Origin: Flavobacterium macrobrachii
Lineage (GTDB): Bacteria; Bacteroidota; Bacteroidia; Flavobacteriales; Flavobacteriaceae
Direction of reading: 5' to 3'
Assembly: GCF_014486675.1 (NCBI RefSeq)
Contig: NZ_JACTAC010000024.1
Span: forward strand, 1 to 41,250
DNA length: 41,250 nucleotides
In this document: positions 14,488 to 21,695 of the stretch, in pieces
Layout: the number at the start of each line of letters is the position of its first letter
Numbering within the stretch: position 1 is the stretch's first letter
Notes under the pieces: generated by a model
Told to the model about the DNA's origin: nothing
The model's input: only the letters and a program-made list of their open reading frames with translations
Database searches by the model: none
Program-made: the position numbers and the translations under genes

Positions 14488-14747
14488 ATGCAAGATAAAT
14501 TTAACCCATTAGTAGTAGCTAAAACAGTTGAATGGCTGGCATCATTTTAAGTTAAAATTTAACGCTAAAATTTCAATAATCTTAAATATCAAAAATATGA
14601 ATCAATTCTATAATGATTTAAAAAAGCTTATAAAAAACCATTGGGAAACTATTATACTGATAATAATTATTTTAGCAATATTGTTAGAATCAAATTATTC
14701 AGATATAAAAGCTGGTATATTGGATACTTGGTAACTTCGTACTAATT
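14488..14747 (+). repeat. Tandem 260-bp repeat, unit 2
   Basis: Exact-length second copy of unit 1, including the 20-codon hydrolase tail (its stop at 14548-14550), the palindrome GTTAAAATTTAAC and the small peptide gene. Confidence 0.9.
14597..14734 (+). CDS. 45-residue single-TM peptide, copy 2
   Basis: Same frame and length as the peptide at 14337 with one substitution near the C-terminus (Ala44 to Thr). A longer reading from 14528 is open but would translate through the hydrolase-tail duplicate in another frame, so the start conserved between copies is preferred. Single hydrophobic segment at about 19-30; function unknown. Confidence 0.6.
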   Translation: MNQFYNDLKKLIKNHWETIILIIIILAILLESNYSDIKAGILDTW

Positions 14748-14857
14748 ATGCAAGATAAATTTAACCCATTAATAGTAGCTAAAACAGTTGAATGGCTGGC
14801 ATCATTTTAAATTAAAATTTAACGCTAAAATTTCAATAATCTTAAATATCAAAAACA
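14748..14857 (+). repeat. Tandem repeat unit 3, truncated
   Basis: A third copy of the repeat starts at 14748 with the hydrolase tail and stop, and runs to about 14857, where it breaks off just before the small-peptide start. The TraB-family gene begins seven bases later, so the small peptide gene has been replaced at this junction. Confidence 0.85.
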
Positions 14858-14863
14858 TACTTT

Positions 14864-15751
14864 ATGAAATGGATGAATCAGATTCAATGTAATCGAAAAC
14901 TAGTAATTACTTTTTTATTTTCAATCTGCTCGATGCAATCAATTGCACAACGAGAAAAAAACAATTCCCTTCTTTGGGAAATAAGCGGCAATGGGTTACA
15001 GCAGCCTTCCTACTTGTTTGGGACAATTCATATGATTTGCAAAGAAGATTTTCTTCTTTCAGAAATGCTACAACAAAAATTCAATTCTAGTAAACAAGTT
15101 TATCTTGAACTTGACATGGATGACCCTCAACTTCAGGCGACTATGATGCAGCATATGCAACTAAAAGGGACTGAGACTTTAAAAAACAAACTTGGGGAAA
15201 TTAATTTTAAAAAGCTCGATTCTTTTTTACAAAAAGAAATGAACATGAACCTTGTAATGTTCGATAAATTCAAACCTATGATGGTAATGAGTTTACTTGC
15301 TCAACGTTTGCCTTCATGTGCTACTATAGAATCTTATGAAATGAACTTTGTAAAAATGGCAAGTGAGCAGAAGAAAGAACTATTGGGATTAGAAAAAGTA
15401 GAAGATCAGTTAGGTGTATTTGATGCCATTCCTGATTCACTAGAGATTCGCTCAATTATGAATATAGTCAATGATTTTGATACTCATAGAAAAGAATTTA
15501 CTCGTATGAGTATCATTTATAAGAGCCAAGATTTAGACGCACTTTATCAACTAATGGTTGAGTCTCCTGAAATGATGGATAGTCAGGAATTACTGCTAGA
15601 CCGCCGTAATCGTAATTGGATACCTATTATGGAACCCGCTATGAAAAAGGCATCTACTTTTTTTGCGGTTGGTGCTGGACACTTGGCAGGAAGTCAAGGT
15701 GTACTTGAGCTTCTTAGAAAGCAAGGATATAAGGTTAAAGCAATACAATAG
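14864..15751 (+). CDS. TraB/GumN family protein
   Basis: A 295-residue exported protein with a signal sequence ending near SMQSIAQ (about 29). Family hallmarks are YLFGTIHM (50-57), YLELDMDD, DRRNRNW and, near the C-terminus, FFAVGAGHLAGSQGVLELL. These match the TraB/GumN (Tiki-like) fold, in which the GTIH and GxGH histidines and the conserved acidic residues form a putative metalloprotease site. It would act in the periplasm or on the surface; no substrate is known. A truncated repeat unit lies immediately upstream. Confidence 0.87.
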   Translation: MKWMNQIQCNRKLVITFLFSICSMQSIAQREKNNSLLWEISGNGLQQPSYLFGTIHMICKEDFLLSEMLQQKFNSSKQVYLELDMDDPQLQATMMQHMQLKGTETLKNKLGEINFKKLDSFLQKEMNMNLVMFDKFKPMMVMSLLAQRLPSCATIESYEMNFVKMASEQKKELLGLEKVEDQLGVFDAIPDSLEIRSIMNIVNDFDTHRKEFTRMSIIYKSQDLDALYQLMVESPEMMDSQELLLDRRNRNWIPIMEPAMKKASTFFAVGAGHLAGSQGVLELLRKQGYKVKAIQ

Positions 15752-15933
15752 TGACCTACCCAAAATTGCACTAAGTTTAACCCTTAAATTTCATGATAGT
15801 TATATACTCAATCATCACATTACAGTTGCAGTTTCTGTCAATCAGCAGAGCAAAACAAAACATGATACTAAAATATTGTGTTTTATTGTGATTAATCAAT
15901 ATGAAAAGTCATTTTAATGATAAATCAATTGTT
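15752..15933. other. Intergenic stretch without recognised features
   Basis: AT-rich sequence between the TraB gene and the next hydrolase tail. No hairpin followed by a T tract and no credible gene was seen; an open frame that overlaps the TraB gene and runs to 15917 is a shadow. Confidence 0.4.
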
Positions 15934-16083
15934 TGAGAAGATACCGATCATGCATTTGCCTTAATAGGTTCTATGGAGGAAGGGATTAAGCTTAAGCATT
16001 CAGGCAACTACGCTCAAATTATGCAAGATAAATTTAACCCATTAGTAGTGACTAAAACTGCTGAATGGTTGGCATCATTTTAA
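15934..16083 (+). pseudogene. Detached 3' tail of a PDZ-hydrolase paralogue
   Basis: Repeats the last 50 codons of the gene at 12908, including the catalytic-His segment NTDHAFA (here DTDHAFA), with about seven base differences and the same stop. The aligned first codon is TGA in place of TTA, so it cannot be read from upstream. It directly precedes a small membrane-peptide frame. Confidence 0.8.
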
Positions 16084-16096
16084 ATTAAATCAAACC

Positions 16097-16192
16097 ATGA
16101 AAAAAATTATACTAATAATAGCCTCATTTTTAATAATTGGGACTCTGGCTTTTGGAGGTTATATTTTTTACCCGATTAATTCCACTCTTTAA
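16097..16192 (+). CDS. 31-residue hydrophobic peptide
   Basis: A short frame, MKKIILIIASFLIIGTLAFG followed by GYIFYPINSTL, starting 13 bp after the detached hydrolase tail and ending at a terminator hairpin. The two lysines plus one hydrophobic segment read as a membrane peptide or an orphan signal sequence. It could equally be the 5' remnant of a lost secreted-protein gene. Confidence 0.4.
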   Translation: MKKIILIIASFLIIGTLAFGGYIFYPINSTL

Positions 16193-16220
16193 AAGCAATT
16201 TTAGAGAGGTTGTTTTTTTG
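16185..16220 (+). terminator. Terminator after 31-residue peptide
   Basis: CTCTTTAAAA (16185-16194) pairs with TTTTAGAGAG (16199-16208) with one G-T wobble and a GCAA loop, followed by a T7 run. It overlaps the stop of the small peptide frame. Confidence 0.7.
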
Positions 16221-16299
16221 TAACGTTCAAGAAAGGATACACCATTCAATTTCAAATTGTTGATGGTAAAATAAATGCTGTTAAGAATAAATTGAGAAA

Positions 16300-16704
16300 C
16301 TAATTTAACTGCTCGTGAAAGACTTCCAGTAAAAACTCTGGAGAAATCATTTTGGTTGGCGACTTTTCCATGGCTTTCAAGACGCGTTTAATGGCATGAG
16401 GATTTAAACCCATGTTGATGCCTATTTCGTGGATTTTTATTTGTTCGCGTTCATGAAGTATGCCGTCGCAATGCATTAACAAAGCCAAACGGTAAAATTG
16501 TTGGATGCGCTCAAACTCGCTTTTGATGATTTCACTTCTCTTTTCTTCGTGGAATAGTTGGTTTAACTCTGTTTTGTTGATGCCTAATTCTACAGCGACA
16601 ATCGACAAAAATTGATATTCTCTATCGTGCAGTTCGCCATCAACAATGGCAAAAGCAATCATATCGGATAATAAAGCTAATTTTTGTTCGTAGTTTTCCA
16701 TCAA
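16300..16704 (-). CDS. TerB-like domain protein
   Basis: A 134-residue all-helical protein with two copies of the TerB-type acidic motif: VDGELHDREY (21-30) and CDGILHEREQ (79-88). This is typical of TerB/DjlA-N-like domains, which are thought to bind metal or act as scaffolds. No signal or membrane segment. The second Met could be the actual start. It stands alone on the minus strand, divergent from the esterase gene. The role is unknown; tellurite resistance should not be assumed because no ter operon is present. Confidence 0.75.
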   Translation of the reverse strand: MMENYEQKLALLSDMIAFAIVDGELHDREYQFLSIVAVELGINKTELNQLFHEEKRSEIIKSEFERIQQFYRLALLMHCDGILHEREQIKIHEIGINMGLNPHAIKRVLKAMEKSPTKMISPEFLLEVFHEQLN

Positions 16705-16758
16705 ATGAGTAATTTTAGCTAAAATATAATTTTTTGTTAAAAATCTAAAATAAAGCTT

Positions 16759-17559
16759 GTGAAATTTCTTTTAATCTTCTTCTGTTTTTTAAGTTTCCTG
16801 CTTACTTATGCTCAGCAAGCCGAAACCAATCAACGGTATTCAACCTTTACTATTGATGCGCCACAATTGAAAACCAAAAAGAAAATTTGGGTTTACCTTC
16901 CAAAAGAGTATGAAAATAGCAACAAAAAATATCCTGTCATTTACATGCACGATGGTCAAAATCTTTTTGATGCCAAAACATCGTATGTAGGCGAATGGAA
17001 TGTGGATGAAACGCTAGACAGTATCAATGCCAAAGTAATCGTAATCGGTATCGAACACGGCGGCGAGAAACGCATTGAAGAACTAACGCCTTTTCCCCAT
17101 GCAAAATATGGTGGCGGGAAAGCTGATGATTATCTAGATTTTCTGGTAAATACTTTAAAACCTCATATTGACAAAACCTACCGAACTAAAACCACTGCAA
17201 AAAACACGGCTATTTTTGGGAGTTCGCTCGGCGGATTGATTTCTTTTTATGCTGCATTGAAATATCCCGAAGTCTTTGGGAAAGTAGGTTGCTTCTCGCC
17301 TGCTTTTTGGTTCAACCGAAATGAATTAAACGAGTTAATGAAAAAAACAGAGAAATTTAAAACCAAAATCTACTTCCTTTGTGGCGATAACGAAGGCGAT
17401 GCCGATGTAGTTCCTGATATGGAAAACGTGGTAAAATGGGTAAACTCCATGCGATGTGAATGCAAAAAACTAAATAAATCCGTAATCATAAAAGGTGGAC
17501 AACATAATGAAAAACTTTGGCGTGAGAACTTTAAAAACGCTTACCTTTGGCTGTTTTAA
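16759..17559 (+). CDS. Secreted putative esterase (esterase D/PF00756 type)
   Basis: A 266-residue exported alpha/beta hydrolase. The signal peptide MKFLLIFFCFLSFLLTYAQ starts from a GTG codon, which is chosen because it begins the signal sequence exactly. Motifs are VIYMHDGQNLFD, VIGIEHGG, the nucleophile GSSLGG (S156), CGDNEGDAD with the likely acid, and GGQHNEKLW with the histidine. This is the enterochelin-esterase/IroE-like group, which cleaves esters of siderophores or sugars. With haem and iron genes about 10 kb away a siderophore link is possible but not shown. Confidence 0.88.
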   Translation: MKFLLIFFCFLSFLLTYAQQAETNQRYSTFTIDAPQLKTKKKIWVYLPKEYENSNKKYPVIYMHDGQNLFDAKTSYVGEWNVDETLDSINAKVIVIGIEHGGEKRIEELTPFPHAKYGGGKADDYLDFLVNTLKPHIDKTYRTKTTAKNTAIFGSSLGGLISFYAALKYPEVFGKVGCFSPAFWFNRNELNELMKKTEKFKTKIYFLCGDNEGDADVVPDMENVVKWVNSMRCECKKLNKSVIIKGGQHNEKLWRENFKNAYLWLF

Positions 17560-17573
17560 AAGTTGCGAGTTGC

Positions 17574-17610
17574 GAATTAAGAATTAAGAATTAAGAATTA
17601 AGAATTAGGA
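17574..17610. repeat. Short tandem repeat GAATTAA before DUF1456-like gene
   Basis: About five copies of a GAATTAA-type 7-mer run up to four bases before the ATG at 17614. It is the kind of simple repeat that can change in copy number by slippage and lies exactly where the ribosome would bind. Confidence 0.75.
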
Positions 17611-17613
17611 ATT

Positions 17614-18033
17614 ATGAATAATAACGATATATTTAAAAAGCTTCGCGTTGCGCTTCAATTGCGTGATGATCAAATAGAAGAAATCCTTAAACTGGTAGAT
17701 TTCAGAATGTCGAAAGGCGAAATTGGAAACTTCTTCCGCAATGCTGATCATCCTAAATATATGGAATGTGGCGATCAGGTTTTGCGTAATTTCTTGAACG
17801 GATTGGTAATCTATCTTCGTGGCACGAAAGAAAACCCAACGAATGCCATGGATGTTATCAAGAAAAATCAAGCGGAAGTTAAAAAGAACATTGCTGCCAA
17901 AGCAAAACCAGAAACCAAACCAAAGGTTGAAGTAAAAAGCAAACCAGCTAATAAACCGAAACCAAAGCCAAAAACTCCAAAAGTTCAAGTGGTAGAGAAG
18001 TTTCAGTACAAAAGCGGAAAGAACAAAAAATAA
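17614..18033 (+). CDS. DUF1456-like protein with basic Lys/Pro tail
   Basis: A 139-residue protein. Residues 1-70 (NNDIFKKLRVALQLRDDQI, LVDFRMSKGEIGNFFR, CGDQVLRNFLNGLV) match the YehS/DUF1456 unit. The known family has two such units; here only one is present, followed by a disordered Lys/Pro-rich tail (about 88-128). The tail suggests nucleic-acid or acidic-partner binding, which is an inference. It is followed by the DinB-like gene after only 6 bp, so the two are probably cotranscribed. Function unknown. Confidence 0.8.
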   Translation: MNNNDIFKKLRVALQLRDDQIEEILKLVDFRMSKGEIGNFFRNADHPKYMECGDQVLRNFLNGLVIYLRGTKENPTNAMDVIKKNQAEVKKNIAAKAKPETKPKVEVKSKPANKPKPKPKTPKVQVVEKFQYKSGKNKK

Positions 18034-18039
18034 CTTGAT

Positions 18040-18498
18040 ATGCAAGAGCTAAAAGAGTTAATTCATCAGCTGGAAAACCATATTGCAGTAGAAAATAAAT
18101 TGAATGCAAAGGTTTCAAAAGTTGTCGTTGGTTGGCATATAGATCACAGCTTGCGACTAATAACTGCTGTAATTAATGGTTTAAAAAAATCAAATCCTGA
18201 TGAATTCAAGAAGACTTTTAGCTTGAAGAAAAAGATTTTGTTTGGATTAGGTTTTTTTCCAAGAGGAAAAGCCAAAGCTCCAAAATATGTTAGAACTTAT
18301 GAACCTATTACCGAAAATGATTTGGTTTTGATGGTTCAATCTGCAAAAAAATCGGTGGAGGAAATTCCAAGTTTACACCCCGATAGTTTTATTACACATC
18401 CACTCTTTGGTGATTTAAAACTGAAAGAAACTATTTATTTCATTAAACTTCACACTAAACATCATATCAAAATTATTGAAGATATTATTAAGAAGTAA
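18040..18498 (+). CDS. DinB-like/DUF1569 family protein
   Basis: A 152-residue four-helix-bundle protein of the DinB-like superfamily. Probable metal ligands are H33 and H36 in GWHIDH and H138, H141 and H142 in the C-terminal HTKHH. The HPLFGDLKLKET segment between them resembles DUF1569. Members of the superfamily include thiol transferases and damage-induced proteins, but this subgroup has no known reaction. It follows the DUF1456-like gene by 6 bp and is bounded by a bidirectional terminator. Confidence 0.75.
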   Translation: MQELKELIHQLENHIAVENKLNAKVSKVVVGWHIDHSLRLITAVINGLKKSNPDEFKKTFSLKKKILFGLGFFPRGKAKAPKYVRTYEPITENDLVLMVQSAKKSVEEIPSLHPDSFITHPLFGDLKLKETIYFIKLHTKHHIKIIEDIIKK

Positions 18499-18560
18499 TT
18501 TTTTTTTCACAGAGTTGCGCAAAGTATTGCACAGAGTTTCACAAAAGAATTTTAGGAATA

Positions 18561-18600
18561 AAAAAAGGAATCTCAACATGGTGTTTTGAGATTCCTTTTT
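18561..18600. terminator. Bidirectional terminator between DinB-like gene and folD
   Basis: AAAAAAGGAATCTCAA and TTGAGATTCCTTTTTT form a long perfect stem with a short loop, with T runs on both strands. It serves the two convergent genes. Confidence 0.85.
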
Positions 18601-18619
18601 TATTTAAAATACTATTTTT

Positions 18620-19507
18620 TTATTCTAAACTCAATCGTTTTTGTTCTCTAGCCAATAACGTATTTTTCAGCAACATAGCAATTGTCATTGGTCCAACTCC
18701 ACCAGGAACTGGCGTAATGTAAGATGCTTTTTTAGATACCATTTCAAAATCTACATCGCCTGTAATTTTATAACCACGAGGATCAGTTTCGTCAGCAACA
18801 CGCGTAATTCCAACGTCGATAACGACAGCATCATCTTTTATCATTTCGGCTTTTAAATAATTAGGAACGCCAAGTGCAGTAATGATAATATCGGCTTGCG
18901 TTGTGATTTGAGCAATATTTTTAGTATAACTATGGGTTAAAGTTACCGTTGAATTTCCTGGAAAACCTTTTCTTCCCATCAAGATACTCATTGGTCGTCC
19001 AACGATGTGACTTCTGCCAATAACAACGGTATGTTTTCCTTTAGTTTCTACATTGTATCTTTCTAATAATTCCAAAATCCCAAATGGCGTTGCTGGAATA
19101 AAAGTACTCATATCCAAAGCCATTTTTCCGAAGTTTTCAGGATGGAAACCATCAACATCTTTGCTTGGATCGATAGCCATCAAAACGCGTTGTGTATCAA
19201 TTTGTTCGGGTAACGGCAACTGAACGATAAAACCGTCGATGTTATCATCTTCGTTCAATTCGATGATTTTTTTTAGTAATTCGGTTTCCGAAGTTGTGCT
19301 TGGCATTTTGATTAACGTAGATTCAAAACCTACCAATTCGCAGGCTTTTACTTTACTGCCAACATAAGTTAAACTTGCTCCGTCGTTACCAACAATAATG
19401 GCAGCAAGATGTGGCACTTTTTCACCATTTTTTTTCATCTTGTTTACTTCGGCTGTAATTTCTGCCTTAATGTCACTGGAGATTTTTTTTCCGTCTAATA
19501 ATTCCAT
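18620..19507 (-). CDS. folD: Methylenetetrahydrofolate dehydrogenase/cyclohydrolase
   Basis: A 295-residue FolD. It interconverts 5,10-methylene-, 5,10-methenyl- and 10-formyl-tetrahydrofolate with NADP in the cytosol. Visible signatures are the catalytic segment YVGSKVKACELVG (Tyr and Lys of the cyclohydrolase site), GFIVQLPLP, the Rossmann segment VVIGRSHIVGRPMSILMGRK and the C-terminal ITPVPGGVGPMTIAMLLKNT. Length and motifs are complete. It stands 127 bp downstream of ffh on the same strand, with a terminator between them, so it is probably transcribed separately. Confidence 0.97.
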   Translation of the reverse strand: MELLDGKKISSDIKAEITAEVNKMKKNGEKVPHLAAIIVGNDGASLTYVGSKVKACELVGFESTLIKMPSTTSETELLKKIIELNEDDNIDGFIVQLPLPEQIDTQRVLMAIDPSKDVDGFHPENFGKMALDMSTFIPATPFGILELLERYNVETKGKHTVVIGRSHIVGRPMSILMGRKGFPGNSTVTLTHSYTKNIAQITTQADIIITALGVPNYLKAEMIKDDAVVIDVGITRVADETDPRGYKITGDVDFEMVSKKASYITPVPGGVGPMTIAMLLKNTLLAREQKRLSLE

Positions 19508-19526
19508 TTCTGTTTCGGGTTTAAAT

Positions 19527-19562
19527 GTTTCATGTTCAAAGTTGTGTAAGCAAACATGAAAC
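19527..19562. repeat. Inverted repeat upstream of folD
   Basis: GTTTCATGTT (19527-19536) and AACATGAAAC (19553-19562) are perfect 10-bp inverted copies 20-55 bp before the folD start. It may be a leader hairpin or an operator; no known riboswitch is recognised. Confidence 0.45.
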
Positions 19563-19584
19563 GCTGTAGTTAGTTGTTATTTAA

Positions 19585-19629
19585 AAAAACTTAAGGTTTA
19601 AAATTTCGCACTCGAAACTTTAAACCTTA
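19585..19629 (-). terminator. Terminator of ffh
   Basis: TAAGGTTTAAA (about 19592-19602) pairs with TTTAAACCTTA (19619-19629), with an inner TTTCG/CGAAA stem. On the minus strand it is followed by a T7 run. Confidence 0.85.
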
Positions 19630-19634
19630 CCTTA

Positions 19635-20972
19635 TTATCTCATTCCTTTCATTCCGCCCATCATTCTCATCAAATTTTTTCCGCCTGAACCTTGCATCAT
19701 TTTCATCATTTTGCTCATTTGGTCAAATTGTTTCATCAATTGATTTACTTCCTCGATTTTTCTTCCAGAACCTTTTGCTATTCTGGTTTTTCTTTTCATA
19801 TCGATGATTGACGGTTTTGTTCTTTCTTTTGGTGTCATCGAGTAAATGATGGCTTCGATATGCTTGAACGCATCGTCTTCTATTTCTACATCTTTCAATG
19901 CTTTTCCGGCTCCGGGAATCATTCCGACTAAGTCTTTCATGTTACCCATTTTTTTCACTTGCTGAATTTGTGCCAAGAAATCATCAAAACCAAATTCGTT
20001 TTTAGCGATTTTCTTCTGAATTTTTCTTGCTTCTTCTTCGTCATATTGTTCTTGCGCTCTTTCAACTAAGGAAACAACGTCTCCCATTCCGAGAATTCTA
20101 TCTGCCATACGCGATGGATAGAACACGTCGATGGCTTCCATTTTTTCACCTGTTCCGATGAATTTGATTGGTTTATTAACTACCGATTTAATCGAAATAG
20201 CTGCTCCACCACGTGTATCACCATCTAATTTGGTTAAAATAACTCCATCAAAATTCAATCTATCATTGAATGCTTTTGCCGTATTTACTGCGTCTTGACC
20301 TGTCATGGAGTCAACAACGAACAACGTTTCTTGTGGTTTAATTGCCGCATGAACATTGGCAATCTCGTTCATCATTTCTTCATCAATTGCTAAACGACCA
20401 GCAGTATCTACAATAACTACGTTAAATCCATTTGATTTTGCGTGTTGAATAGCATTTAATGCAATTTGAACTGCATTTTTATTTTCTGGTTCTGAATAAA
20501 CCTCTACGCCTATTTGGTCTCCAACTACGTGCAACTGATTGATTGCCGCCGGACGATAAATATCACAGGCTACTAAAAGTGGTTTTTTATTTTTCTTAGT
20601 TTTAAGATAGTTTGCTAATTTTCCGGAAAAAGTAGTTTTTCCTGAACCTTGCAAACCAGACATTAAAATAACCGAAGGATTTCCGGAAAGGTTAATTCCT
20701 GTAGCTTCGCCACCCATTAATTCGGTTAATTCGTCTTTAACAAGTTTAACCAATAATTGTCCTGGTTCTAATGTTGTTAAAACGTTTTGCCCGATTGCTT
20801 TTTCTTTAACCGCAGTTGTAAAATCTTTTGCAATTTTAAAATTGACATCGGCATCAAGTAATGCACGACGTACTTCTTTCAAAGTTTCGGCTACATTGAC
20901 TTCGGTAATTTTTCCGTGTCCTTTTAAAATATGAAACGCTTTATCTAGTTTATCACTTAAGTTATTGAACAT
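19635..20972 (-). CDS. ffh: Signal recognition particle protein Ffh
   Basis: A 445-residue SRP54-type GTPase. The N domain (about 1-90) is followed by the G domain with P-loop GLQGSGKTT (106-114), DTAGR, TKLDGDTRGG and GTGEKMEAID. The C-terminal methionine-rich M domain (about 325-445) ends GSGGKNLMRMMGGMKGMR. It binds 4.5S RNA and signal sequences of nascent membrane proteins and docks with FtsY. The many secreted and membrane proteins in this window are normal clients. Complete length, with its own terminator. Confidence 0.97.
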   Translation of the reverse strand: MFNNLSDKLDKAFHILKGHGKITEVNVAETLKEVRRALLDADVNFKIAKDFTTAVKEKAIGQNVLTTLEPGQLLVKLVKDELTELMGGEATGINLSGNPSVILMSGLQGSGKTTFSGKLANYLKTKKNKKPLLVACDIYRPAAINQLHVVGDQIGVEVYSEPENKNAVQIALNAIQHAKSNGFNVVIVDTAGRLAIDEEMMNEIANVHAAIKPQETLFVVDSMTGQDAVNTAKAFNDRLNFDGVILTKLDGDTRGGAAISIKSVVNKPIKFIGTGEKMEAIDVFYPSRMADRILGMGDVVSLVERAQEQYDEEEARKIQKKIAKNEFGFDDFLAQIQQVKKMGNMKDLVGMIPGAGKALKDVEIEDDAFKHIEAIIYSMTPKERTKPSIIDMKRKTRIAKGSGRKIEEVNQLMKQFDQMSKMMKMMQGSGGKNLMRMMGGMKGMR

Positions 20973-21063
20973 AATGGTAAGCTTTGTTATTTTTAATGAA
21001 GTGGCAAAGATAACTTAAAGTTAGAAAGTTGACAAATAAAGAAAGTTGAAATTATGCAATAAA

Positions 21064-21087
21064 AAAACCAACTTTTCAGTTGGCTTA
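21064..21087 (-). terminator. Terminator of small lipoprotein gene
   Basis: CCAAC (21068-21072) and GTTGG (21079-21083) form a short stem; on the minus strand the stem is followed by a T7 run just after the stop codon at 21108. Confidence 0.75.
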
Positions 21088-21107
21088 TTTTTAGTTTTTG
21101 TTCTAAA

Positions 21108-21557
21108 TTAATTTTTCTCAAAAGTGAGCAAATCGATACTTCCATCGCCGCCAGAAACGTGCTTTAGTTCAAGCTTGGTTGTCGATGAAGATAGAACTCT
21201 CCAATCTTCGGTTATTTCTTCAAATGGTCCATTGGCATCAGGAAAAGTGATATCAAATTTTGTTGAACCACTATCAGAATACGTTGACCATGTTCCGTTT
21301 TTGGTCGTTGAACCGTTAACCGCTACCATTGTTCCATTGGAATTAATAGAAAAATTATATCCATTAAAATTACTGGTTTGGTTCGTTCCATCTTCTTGAA
21401 ACAAAGTTACACGCCAAGTTCCCGAAGTAACATTGGTATTTACATTTGATGTTGATGGCGAATTATCATCTGAACTATCGTCATCAGAACTGCACATTGA
21501 TGCTACATTTAGCATAAAAAGGCAAAATAAAGCTGGGATTAAAATTAGTTTTTTCAT
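21108..21557 (-). CDS. Putative lipoprotein with shared C-terminal domain
   Basis: A 149-residue exported protein. The N-terminus is a signal sequence ending MLNVASMC, then SSDDDSSDD, the acidic stretch that marks surface-exposed lipoproteins in Flavobacteriia. The lipobox is imperfect because Met precedes the Cys (C22). The mature domain (about 45-149: SGTWRVTLFQEDG, NGTMVAV, KNGTW, EDWRVLSSSTTKLELKHVSG, GDGSIDLLTFEKN) recurs as the C-terminus of the lipoprotein at 21696. It may be a small beta-barrel of the lipocalin type. Function unknown. Confidence 0.75.
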   Translation of the reverse strand: MKKLILIPALFCLFMLNVASMCSSDDDSSDDNSPSTSNVNTNVTSGTWRVTLFQEDGTNQTSNFNGYNFSINSNGTMVAVNGSTTKNGTWSTYSDSGSTKFDITFPDANGPFEEITEDWRVLSSSTTKLELKHVSGGDGSIDLLTFEKN

Positions 21558-21695
21558 TTGGTTAAGTTTTTAAAAAGTTATTGTTTTAAGAAAACATATG
21601 CTATTGATGTGATTATTATCCAAATTATTACTTGTAATGCAACATAAGCAACTGACTTTTTATTAGGATTTTCACAATTCATAATTCAACAAGAT

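Noticed and set aside
15663..15917. 84-codon frame overlapping the end of the TraB-family gene
   Set aside because: It lies in another frame of a clear gene and has no domain or signal; its tail in the intergenic region is not convincing.
16300..16704. Tellurite-resistance gene
   Set aside because: Only the TerB-like fold is present and there is no ter operon, so no resistance function is assigned.
17605..18045. 146-codon reverse frame rich in Phe/Trp/Leu opposite the DUF1456-like gene
   Set aside because: It is the antisense of a Lys/Pro-rich tail, which always reads as an aromatic-rich sequence.
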